From Ottelia alismoides (lineage: Eukaryota > Streptophyta > Magnoliopsida > Alismatales > Hydrocharitaceae), in NCBI GenBank assembly GCA_037367405.1, contig JAZKJV010006941.1:868001-932000 (forward strand): a stretch of DNA of 64,000 nucleotides, written 5' to 3'. The notes under the pieces are model-generated. The model was not told where the DNA came from. It searched no databases and worked only from the letters and a program-made list of their open reading frames with translations. Shown piece by piece: positions 13,701 through 25,700 of this stretch (positions are counted from its first letter, which is position 1; every line of letters starts with the position of its first letter). The translations under genes were made by a program, and so were the position numbers.

Positions 13701-16700
13701 CAACATAGAATAACATTAGTAGAAATGAAAATGCTAAAGTGGATATGTTGACATACACGAAAAGATTGGATTCAGAATGATGCAATCAAATGGAAAGTTG
13801 GTGTAGTTCCGATCAAGGATAAGATGAGAGAAAACTGCTTAAAGTGCTTTCGCCATTTGCAAAGGAGGCCGGCCTATGCACCAGTTAGGAGATGCGAGTT
13901 TTGGGATGTTGGGCCAGCTAAGAGAGGGCAAGGAAGGCCTAAAAAGTATTCAAATGAGTATCCGAAGGGGTCTTACTTTTTTCGATCTAAGTCCGAAAAT
14001 AACCCAAGATAAATCTGAATGGAGGCAAAAAATTCATGTAACCGACCCTACTTAATATCGGAAAAGACTTTGTTGTTGTTATTGTTGTAAACGGTCCAGT
14101 AAAGGGGAGATGCCAGTGAAGGGAGAGACTACTGGACCTAGCGAGATGGAGTTTTTTTTGTGTGATGAACCTTCAAAGCTTTGGACAATCCACCAACCCG
14201 AACAACTTATCCGCGACTGCAAGTTTTTATGGGAGCTTAAGATACCAAGTAACCAAATCACAACAAGATTTTCATGTGATTGATGCATAGGGGGCGAATC
14301 ATGACCCGAGATTATTGGTCGAGGCTTTTTAGGGGGATCAGATAGATGAACGCTTTGTGATGGACAGATGGAGATTGTTGATAATATGTTCTTTTTGGAG
14401 AGAACACTAAAGCAATGTGGTAGGAGCTGGATACCGAAAGGGTGATTTCAGAGAATAATGACTTTTGGGATTCGGTTTACAATGCCAGAAACCACTCCCC
14501 CGGTGAACTATAGTTTTCGGTGGCGATCGTATGGGCATTATGTTTAGCAAGGAATGGGGCTATTTTTCATCTGATCAATTTTATCTAGAAAATGTTACAT
14601 GCTAGAACTCTCAAGTCGTGGTTCCTATGAGGTAACCTTGTATTTTCAATTTCCTCTTAATATAATATATTTGGCGCAAACACCATAGCATGTTCCCCTT
14701 TTATTGCTTTAAAAAAATACAGGAAGAAAAGAGCCATTTAACCACCATACTATGTGAGTGAGAACCATTTAGGCTATTATCTTTGCTAACCGACTAAAGT
14801 TTACAATGAAACATCCAAACTTATGAGATGACAACTCAAAGGATAACCACTGTGCATCTAAAAGGTTAGGCCCTCTCAATTGTCATCTGATAAGAAGAGA
14901 CTTCAAGAGAGGAGAATTATCGAAAGGCATTTGACAATGAATCAATTAAGCATGTTCAACTTCCATACTTGGCGAGGGAAGAACCACTTTATGAAACCAT
15001 AGAGTAAGGGTCATAAAGTCTTTTTTTGACCAAAAAGGGAGGAAACATGCTATAGTATCCACCCCATATTTATTAAAAAACTAAGAGTGAACAGGAGAAC
15101 TTGCGGTAGCCAAGACTCGAGAAGAGTCCTAAAGTAAAAGATTACATTTTTTCAAGATAAAAACAATGTAAAGAAAAGAGTGAGTTATTTCTAGCCAGCA
15201 AAATTACCAAGATAGTCGTAGATGGTCGCATCAAATCCTCTCTGGTTTGATCTTTTGCCTCAAACAAAGAGCAAGGTTCGAAATTTCGATTTCGATATCG
15301 TTTCGGTAAGGTCCAATACCGAAATTTCGCCGAAATTTCGGGAAATTTCGACGATTTCGGTGGAAACGTCGAAAAAGGCTAAAAAACCCGATTTTTTTCC
15401 AATTTTATTGAAAATTTCGATATTCCAAGTTATTAGAGCAGTAAATAACATACAAATACACATTTATTTCACACAAATTGGTCATCTATACCCTATATAT
15501 AGACATATCGGTCATATCGGCCATATCGGTCATATCGGTGGACATATTGTTGGAACCCAAGCAACATGTCTCGAACGATATGGGGTCGAAATGACCCATA
15601 TTTTATCCATATCATTGCAATTGAGGATCTCCACCCCTCTATTACAACCTATCTCGACCGAAATCTCATAAGACAGTTAATATATAAAAGTTGAAACCAT
15701 GGTTGTAAGTTGTAACATTGTTAATACATAATAAACAAGAGTAATAGTCTAGTCTTACAAATACAATACAACTTACAACAAGTTAAAATTATTAAGAACA
15801 TGCATATTTCTGATAAATGCAATAAAAGAGAGTAAAGATTAAAATATAGTACCTGCCCTGGTGACATGTTTTGGTCAGAACCAGGAGTTTCATGGTGGAT
15901 CTGAATGCCCCCCCCTTCCTTGCTGTCTCTCATAGCGCATCGCAGATTCTATAAACTCGCAGTAGTTCTCCCATGTCATGTACGAGTACATGGCCTTGTA
16001 ATCCATGACATACTGCCTGTACTGGTGGTCATCGATGCCTATGAGCATCCCGAGTCGAGGATAAGCAGCACTGGATCCGGTATCACGAGTGGCACGACGA
16101 GGCTGCTGCGAACTACTGCCCTGAGATCCTCGGGACGACGACGACGGAGTAGGAGAAGATCTCTGCGGAGGAGGAGGAGGAACTGTCGTGTAGTAGTCAG
16201 GAAAGAAACCGTAGCTGTCACCCCCAAAGAAACTGCCCTGGCTCTGCTCAGGTTGGCTACTTTGGTAGTTGTCTCCGCTACTGTATCCCCCATATCCACT
16301 GTAACCATATGAATATGCTGGTGGTGCGTACTGAGGAGGAGGAGGAGGAGGTCCTGGAGGAGGAGCTTGAAAGTATTCCGGGAAGACGCCAAATGATCTC
16401 TCATCGTGCGACGATCCATATCCGCCTAAAGGACTTTGTGCTCCTCCGCGATATGGGCTGTCGATATCCATGAAGCTCAAAGAACCTACAGATGATGTCA
16501 AATCTTCCATGTAGCTGTCGGTTGGACGCTGGCCTCGACCGTACTCGTAATCCGTAGGCCCTGGACTCGGACTTGGAACAAATTGTCCGTGTGTGTTCCG
16601 TTGTCTCTCCATATACTCACGTCCTGCTTGTAGGCCTTCCTCAAGTTTGGTAGCTTGTGGCCCACGACCACTCCCTCCTGACCCACCTGAGTTTGACTCT

Positions 16701-19700
16701 CCACCACCACCAGGTCCAGCACGACCAACATCGTCATCATCATCATCTCCACTGTCATCCTTTGATTGTGACTTGGATTTGGAGCTACTGGAGAGAATTT
16801 CATCAACAGCTGCATCAATCTCGCCCTCCAACCCTCCAACAGGGTCTGTAATCCGCCCGGATCTGGCCAAAAAGTCACCAACGTCTGCTCCCATATGTTG
16901 GTTGATGTTCTCATTCGGTCTTCCACCTGGCTGATCGAGAACTGGGGCACCATTGGAATCCATCCACCTCTGGAGAACGTCCTCATCAGCATCGTCATCG
17001 TGCATTTTGAAAATGTATGCAAGGTCAATAGGGTCAGTATAGTCATCTTTGTCATGTCCCTCCGTTGCATGCTTCAATTTCAGCCTCAAGTTGTAATGCA
17101 CGAAGACAAGGTCATTGAGCTTCTTTTCTCCCAACCTGTTCCTTCTCTTCGAATGTATCAAATTGAACGTGCTCCAGTTCCTCTCACAACCGCCAGCAGA
17201 TGCGGTTTGAGACAACACTTTCACTGCCACACTTCGAAGGTTGGGAGCTTCCATCCCGTATAACATCCACCATTCGGCTGCAAAAAAAGGAAAAGACAGA
17301 AATCATAAGTACAAATAAATGTACACAAAATCAACACAAGTAATGGGTTTATTTGCCTCCGTCCCTACCAGGAAGAGTATTGCCACGACCGTTGACCGCA
17401 GTAATCCGACCAAAGGAACCCAATGCATCCCGCTGCAGCGATCTCATCAACGGCATGCTGCAGGAATGGCCCGCTTGCAATGTTGGCAGGAATGCTCTCC
17501 CCAAAGAAGAGCTTGCTGATGGCTTTTCCTACCCTTTCTCGTGCATTGGTGAACATTCCCTTCACTGTTTTCTGCCTCGGATCCTTGCTTGCCTTGTATT
17601 GCATGGATCCGCTCCTCGTTAAGAAGGGCTCAATTCCCTTCCCCTTGTGTTTCTTAGTGGGTGGTGGTACTGGTGCGCCTCCAGAACCACTCCCACTCCC
17701 ACCTGCACCATAGAAGCCGCCCCGTGCACCACCGAGTTCTCTCCTCTCGAACTCGCTCCTCAATGATTCTTGTGTAGCCCTTCTGTATGCCCTCCTCTCT
17801 GATGCAGTCTGAATGTCGGCGGGGTACACAAAATCATCGTCATCTGAATCAGAAAGGACGTTGAATTCTTTCTCGAACATGAACTCCTTCATTTGTTCTT
17901 CCCTTCTTACTCTCTCCGTCTCTTTTTCCTTCTTTCCGTCCAAGCTCGCCTTGACCTTGTCCCTCACATCTTTGGGACAAGCGTGCACTTGGCAACATTC
18001 TTGTTGTTGCCAACAAGATGTTGCTTCATCCTTGTGATCCCGCCTCCTCCCAACTTCTTCCCACAGAAATTGCATTGCGGCTTCGCCTTATTTCCATCAG
18101 GAGCGGACGCATACCTCCACCCAATGTCCCCACTGAATTCTTCCCTCTGATCATCAGAACTGTCAGATCCAGAACCGGAAGCAGAATGTGCCATGGTGAA
18201 TATCCAAATGAAGAACCGGAACCGAAACCAGAAGGTCGCAGAATGTGCCATGTATGAACGTCGAAATCTGCGAGGAAAATCAAGAACAAACATTAAGTTG
18301 GCATTACAATGCAACTACTTATGAATATGCAAATTATTTTATTTTTTAATTTCGGAATTATTATATATTTAATTTTTCCAACACCTACTTTTCTTATTTA
18401 CAGAAAAAAACCTTGGATCTATACATTAGGATCTTAGATCTACAAATTAGGGGACCAATTTCATGAAAGACTACATTATTGACACAAAATATGAACAAAA
18501 ACGTAAATATTTAACAAATCATTTTCGGATTTTCTATATTTTTAATTTTTATTAATCCAAAACAATTTCCAGACTATGATTTATACTTCCAAAACACAAG
18601 ATCCGAATATATAACACCACAACTCATTATCGTTCCACATTAAACTTCAAAACCCCCAATTTCTTCTAACATAGATCCAAGAAAATAATCTCCAACAATG
18701 TTTTAGTTCATGTTAACTTCAGATCTGTGATACAATGATCATAGTTAGCACTATTGTGCAAAAAAAACACAAAAGCCCCAAATTTCTACTCCAAATTTAT
18801 ACCTATTTTGGGGGAAATCTCTCAAATTAAACACCATGCCTAGCTATATCAACAACCATTTAGTGAAAACCCTAAAAAAATTACTGAATTTGAAGAATAT
18901 TTATCATAAATTGGCTTACCTCAAGGGATGAAGGTCTTGGAGGAAGAAGAGAAGAGCCACTGCCCGAAGTCGGTCGAAATGGGGACATTTCGACCGATAT
19001 TTCGCTATATTTCGAAAGTGGCCAGATTTTTCTATTCAAAGATTCCTAATGTCGGGCGAGATATCGAGATGGACCGAGATATCGGCGATATCTCGCGATA
19101 TTTCGACCGAAACCGGGGATCTCGATATACAGTATGATTTCGATACCCGATACCCATCGAAACCGAAATTTCGTCGAAATTTCGGCAAAATTTCGCGAGA
19201 TTTCAGTCCATGATGTCAAAGAGTTCCAGAAAAAGTCCAAATTCTAGAGATTCGGCCAGTAGCCTGCAATCTCCAGCCAAATTGGGGATGTCTTCTCACG
19301 ACGGAAGAATAGATGATCTATTGTCTCAATCTGTGTCTCGCAGAGAGGACATCTATTTGAGATATTTGTGAAGAGTCGTGCACAACGATCCCTAGGCATG
19401 ATGTGTTTTCTACGTAACAACTACATAAAAAAGACAATTCTATTCGACAACTTTAGTCTCCAGATAAAGTTGCAATCATGAACCAAAATATCAGTCTTTG
19501 ATGGAGGAGATTTGGTGATAGCATTGTAGGCTCACTTGATCTTGCCTATCAGTTGGTTTATCAATATGTCTTAGGGACTTCATAAGCAGCAGAAAATCCT
19601 CAAGGCACTAGTCAGAGAAATCCGTTAGAAATGAGGGCATCAACTATTCATCAAGCCAGCATTCCACCTTTGCATCATGGTTAGCAGCCAAAACAAACAG

Positions 19701-22700
19701 GCAAGGGAATCTAGAGGAGAATGTTCCCTCACCTGAGCAGTTATCAGTTCAAAAAGCAGGGTAGCACAAATCTGATGCCTTTCCAGAAGGCAGATGGCTA
19801 AGATGAAATAAATCAGATTAGCAGAGGGAACGACCCCCACGTGATAAGGTTGCCGCTTTCCAACCTGAAAGTATTTTCTCTAACTTTTGAATGATAAGAA
19901 ATCGGTCAGATATCTTTAGAGTATCAACCGTTAGAGGGAAGCCTAAGTAGCTGATCGAAAGAGAGTCGCTCTCAGTGCCTAGTGTCGTGCATCAATCTTA
20001 CGCGTCTATGTCAGAATGGTCAAACGGAACAATAGATTTGTCATGGTCAAGTACCAGGCCATACAGCTCCCAAAAATCTCCAAAGGTAGCACCATGACTT
20101 TAGCCTCGTCTTTGCCTCCTTCGATGAAGAACAGAAGAAGATAGTGTCATCAGCATATTGCCGAAGAGGTATAGAAATATCATCAGAATTGTACCCGATC
20201 AGGATCTCATTCAGTATCACTTCTGCAATCATACAAGCCAAAACATCTCCTATAATCACAAAAAACATAGGGGCGAGTGGGCAACCCAATCTAACGCCCC
20301 GTTGTGGTGAAAAAAGTCTCTCTCGACTCTATAATTCACAAGCACCGAATAGGAAGTTGTGGTGACACAACATTTCATCCAAGAGATCCAAGTATCGGGG
20401 AAACCATTCTTCGACATCGCTATCCATAAGAAACACCAATCCACCGTGTCGTAGGTTTCAGAAAGTCGACCTTCCAAAACACCCATGTTGATTTATGTCT
20501 CTTTCAATCAGCGATGATCTCAAAAGCCATAGCCAAACTGTCAGCAATTTGTCTTCCTGGAATGAAAGCACACTGATGTGGTGAAATGATGTGATCCAAC
20601 ACTCTGTTCACTTTGTTAAGTCTGATAGCCAAGACCTTAGCTACAATTAGAAATATTGCATTGGAAAGGGCAATTAGCCAGAAATCTTCCTCTCTCAGAT
20701 ATATCCTTCTTAGGTAGCAGAAAAACCAGTGCTCTATTGAGTCTATCAAAACCAGCATTAGGGATGGTAAACTCCTCCACAACATCAACCACCTCCCTCC
20801 CAACTAGCTCCCAAAACTCCTTAAAGAACATCGGTAACCCATCCGGACCAGGCGCATCGTTAGCATTTAGATTCCATACTACAACCTTCACTTCTTCCAT
20901 GGTTATGCTTGAAGGATATTGGGATATCCTTAAGCACATCACGGAAGCGCGAGGATCGCATCATATGCGATCAAAGAGACTAGTCACACTAGTTGCTCGG
21001 TGCAGCGGATTTAGAAAATTTAAATGATGAAACCACATGATCCAAAAACATTTCTTGGATCGTTCATCAAACCACATCCAAGATTAAGGATTACCTCTTG
21101 AAGCGTGATTGCGATCGTAGTCTCTAACGTAAGAAACCTCCTGTCTCAAGTGAGATCTGACTAAAGAGACGCTTGTGACTGCAGGGATGAACCGCGTGCT
21201 TCTCGCAATCCAACGTGTCGATCCAAGCGGCGAATCTCCTGGTCTCGTCTCACGAGATCCAACGTCTTCTTCACGAGCGAGGCGCACCGAAGGAGACGGA
21301 GATCCACGAGTAATCGAGGCGGTGGCACAACGGCGTAATGATGATGACGGTCTCTCTAGGGTTTTCAAGTGGACGACCACTTGAACAAAGAAAGAGAGAG
21401 ATGACGTGTAAGATGAGAGAGAGAGCACTTGCAATTCTTGTGTTGTTTGTAAAGAAGAGCTAGGGTTGCCTCTCCTTATATAATATTTTGGGAGTCTATG
21501 GTTCTCAATCCATGGACAACACAAATCCAATGATTCATATTTGTTTGTGTTTCTTTCAATGGCCATGATTTTGTTGTAAAAACACAAGTAATTTAAGTAA
21601 ACTAAATGTATATTGCATAATAATCAATAGTAATTAATTGCAATTAAATCAATCCACCTTAGAGAAATAGGAAGGAGGCAAGCCTCCTTCCATAAGGAGA
21701 GTGGACGGCCACCAATTCCCATAAAAAGTTGTGGACGTCCCCCCTCCCATATGGAAGGTGGCTCCATCTTTCCTATTTCATGGAATCTTGTATTCCATGA
21801 ATATCTCCATAATTTGTAACATTTGTGGTAAATTTATTCATACAAATAATTCATATTATTTTGTGAACATTACAATCATGCCATTGGAAATTTGTGAATC
21901 ACATTCATAACCCAAAATAAAATGTAAATTATATTTTCAATTAATTGTCCAATGTGATTCAAGTTCACATCAACATTTAAATTGTAAATGTTATTTACAA
22001 ATAGCTCTCTCTTACATATTATAAACTATCCACATTATTCATATCCATAATAATTAAATCATATTTAATTATCTTGGATCATTATTCTCATGCATCAAAA
22101 TAATACGAACTAAATTGATACGGGAGTTTAGGTTGGAGGAAAGGATGAGTGCAAGGGCGAGAGCGAGTGCGAAAGGGAAGGCGGTGCTTGTCTCGGAGGA
22201 GGTTGAGAAGCGTCCTCGCGCCTTCGAAGAGGAGCCCCTGGTGGGGAAAGGCGGGGAATGGAGGAGTGTCACACATAAGAAACCTGGACGGAGGTGTTTT
22301 CGGTGTGGGTTCAAGGGGCATGTTGCCTCTTTTTGTCCATCACCTCCAAGGTGTTTCTCTTGCGGAAAGGTGGGGCACCGACAGGCGAATTGCATGGTGA
22401 CTCGTGGGAAAGTTGAAGCAAAGGATCCTGCGAGGGACCAGACATTCCTTCGTGGCTGTTACAACGTACATGCTGCTGAGGTTCGTCGGGGGGGAGGGGC
22501 ATCGTTCGCGGAAGTGGTGGGGAACGTGCGTCGAGGCGTTACTGTTACAAAGCCTGTGAGTACTCCTAATACTACGGGAGAGGGTGGCGGCGCTCGGCCA
22601 TCGAAAGAGGTAAGGGAAGACGCACGTCATTCGCGAATGCATGCACTGATCGGGTACGCGGTGAGGGGCGTTATCGAGCTGGACGTGGTGTTTTCACATC

Positions 22701-25700
22701 TGTGTGGGTTCATTGGCCCACGTTTCATGGGAGATGCAGTGAAGATGGATGCTCGAAGGCGTTGTGTTCATGGTTTATCGGCTGATCAGAGAGAGCGACT
22801 GCTTCACAATGGGGATGTCGGCAACGTCTGGTGGAGGAGTTTACGTTATGCGGATGGGTCCTGCTCGGAGACGGAGGTTTGCTTGGCTAGAGTGAAGGTT
22901 GTCCCCTTCCTCTCGCGATCGAATGGTTGTTTGCGGAAGGCCCTACGTCCATGGGGAATGGTTCGAGAAGTGCTGGATGATGGGCTCAGGCCTGGTTCAC
23001 CTGTGGAAGACACGACGATCCTGTTCGAGTGCAACAAGAGTTTCCTCGACAAGGTCGGAGGACGAAGCACTTTCGCGGATTTGGAAGTGGGTTGCTACTC
23101 TTTCACTATAGAGCTTCTGGTCGATGAACCTCCGCCTCCGCCGGAGGTTCCGAGGGAGGGGGACGGTGGAGAGTACGGGGACGCTTCGGGTCCCGTGTTG
23201 ACGGTTGGGTTTCCGAGGGGTCCCCTCGGTGGAACGGCGCGAACGGCTCAGTGCACGCGGCACTTCGTGAACTCCTCAAAGGTTCTGTACCTGTCGCCAA
23301 GTATATTCCCTTTGCATGGTGATGTGGGCAAAGGGTCTCCAGATTCGTCACCGTCTGCAATGGAGTCGGAGCTGGGCGTGGGTCCGATTGCTCGGGCCGA
23401 GTACGCGGACCCTACCGCGGATCCATGTACGGTTTCTTTTACTGTGGCAGATCCAAGGGGCTTCTCGGGTGCGGGTGTTGGTCGGGTGCCCTCAGATCCT
23501 GCGAGGCTCGTGCCGGCCTTGGCCTCGTCGGCCTCTTCGATGTGGTTTTTTCCCTCCTGGGGTTGTGGTGACGCGGTGAGTGGCTCTCCACAGATGGTTT
23601 CTCTATCCCTCTTCCCTCCTTTCACAGCGGAGGGGAGGGCCCGGGCACAACCGTCCTCCTTTGCGGTCTCTGCGATTTCTTCGGCCAACTCGGAGGGCCT
23701 TGATCGGGTTGCGGTGGATGCCGTTGATGCTGTTGTCTCTGATCTTGTCTCCGACGCGGGGGCGAGTGACAAGAGAAGTGGGAAGAGGTACAGAAGGAGG
23801 AGCAGATCCAAAGCTTCGAGGACGGAGGCGCAGCCCTGCCCGCCTCTGAAGCTTCGCTGGCGGAGGCCACGGGTGTGGGCCAAATCCAAGGGATTTTCGT
23901 TGGTCCCAAATGAAAATCCTCTCTTGGAATGTTCGTGGTCTCGCTCAAGGCCTTAAATGTCGGTTTCGGTCATCATTTCGGTATCGACCAAAATAGAATT
24001 TCGGTGGAATTTCGACCGAAATTTCGGTCATTTCGGTCATTTTCTGTACTAGGACCCCCATATTTCGGTCATTTCGGTCATTTCGGTCGAATTTCGATTT
24101 CGACTGGATATCGATTCGACAGAAATTCGACTGAATTTCGCTGAAATTTGAGGCCATGGTCTCGCTGATCCGGATAAGCGGAGGACTGTGGGTTCAAGAT
24201 TTTTAGAATGGGGATGCGACATCATTATGCTTCAAGAGACAAAGTTGCATGCTTTATCGGACGACGTCTGGAGGTCTTTTGGCGCGGGGGGCGTGGACCA
24301 GTTCAGATCGTTGGATGCGACGGGAGCCCCGGGCGGGTTACTGGTGGCTTGGCGCTCTTCGTCCTTGTCCTTCGTCTCGATGATTAGTGGGAGACACATG
24401 CTGACGGTGTTCCTGGTATGTACGGCCTCTTCCCTTAAGGTGGTTGTGTCTTGTGTTTATGGTCCGTGTGATAGTGGATTACGGGGGGGAGCTTTGGGAG
24501 GACCTTATTGCGGTTGGTAGGTCTATCGATGGTGTCCCCTAGCTAATTAGGGGGGATTTCAACGTTACTCTTCTCACCTCGGACAGACCGAGGGTAGGGG
24601 GCAGGACCGGGGCTCGCTTGATTTTGCGGACACCGTTGACTCGTTGGGCCTTGAGATGATGGATGCGGAAGGCGTCGCGTATACCTGGAGGAGTTCCAAC
24701 TCTCGTTCGCGTATTGATCGTTTTTTCGCTTCAAACGAGCTTCTGGAGGTTTTTGCCTTGGCCTCGGTGGAGGCCAAGCCGCGGACTTGTTCGGATCACA
24801 ATCCAATTATTTGGTGTTCTGGGGATGGCCTAGTGCAGAGGGGGCTTTTTAGGTACGAGAAGTGCTGGTTGTTGGAAGATAACTTTCGGGACCTGGTGGC
24901 GTCCCACTGTCGGAGATGATGGTCTCAGGTTCCGCTGCTTCTCGGTTTGTCCAGAAATTATCGTCGCTGCGGGTGCGGTTAGCGGCCTTCAAGAGGGAGT
25001 CGAGGGCTACCAGATGCACCGCAAGGAAGGACGCGGAGGAGGTCATTCGAAGTTTGGATGCGCTGGAGGATCTCAGGGATCTCACGGCTGATGAGCTGGA
25101 GCGCCGCGCAGCTGCTCAGGTGAAAGTTTCTGTGGAGGATAAGAAGCGTGTCACGGAATGGAGGCAGAGGTCGAGAAGTGTTTGGCTTCGGGAGGGGGAT
25201 GCGAATACGTCTTTCTTCCATCGTATTGCTAGCGGGAGGCGCAAGTCCAATGCGCTACGTTCCATCTCGATTGGTGGGGTGCACGTGGAGGGGAACAAGG
25301 AGATGGGGAGAGCGATTGCGGCTCATTTCAAGAACATTTCGTCAATTACTATTCCGAGGAGGTGGCGGTGGCTGGGTCGGGGTACTCGTGTTGTGGCGGA
25401 CTCTTCTTATAGTGCTCTCACTCGTGATGTGACCTTGAATGAGCTTAAAAATGCGGTGTGGGACCTGAATGCTGACGTTGCGCCTGGCCCTGATTGTTTC
25501 CCGGTGTCCTTTTACAAAGACTTTTAAGACCTTGTGGGCCAGGAGGTGTTGGAGGTGGTCTCGGAATTCTGTCAGGGGAACACGGGCTTCGATAGGGTCA
25601 ACGTGCGCTTATCATTTTGCTGCCCAAGTCTTCGACGCCGATTTCCATCGATGAGTTTCGCCCTATTGCGGTCTCAAACGCTCTGTATCTTATAACGGCG

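Noticed and set aside
15505..15540. Tandem catatcggt units as an independent satellite
   Set aside because: They lie within the subterminal repeats of the hAT element and are part of its end structure.
16498..17070. Other-frame open readings across the hAT C-terminal exon on both strands
   Set aside because: They are shadows of the GC-rich, low-complexity coding tail in the -15890..17266 frame, which alone carries the dimerisation motif.
22846..23889. Antisense open frames in the LINE ORF1 region
   Set aside because: High GC makes stops rare in all frames; only the plus frame has zinc knuckles.
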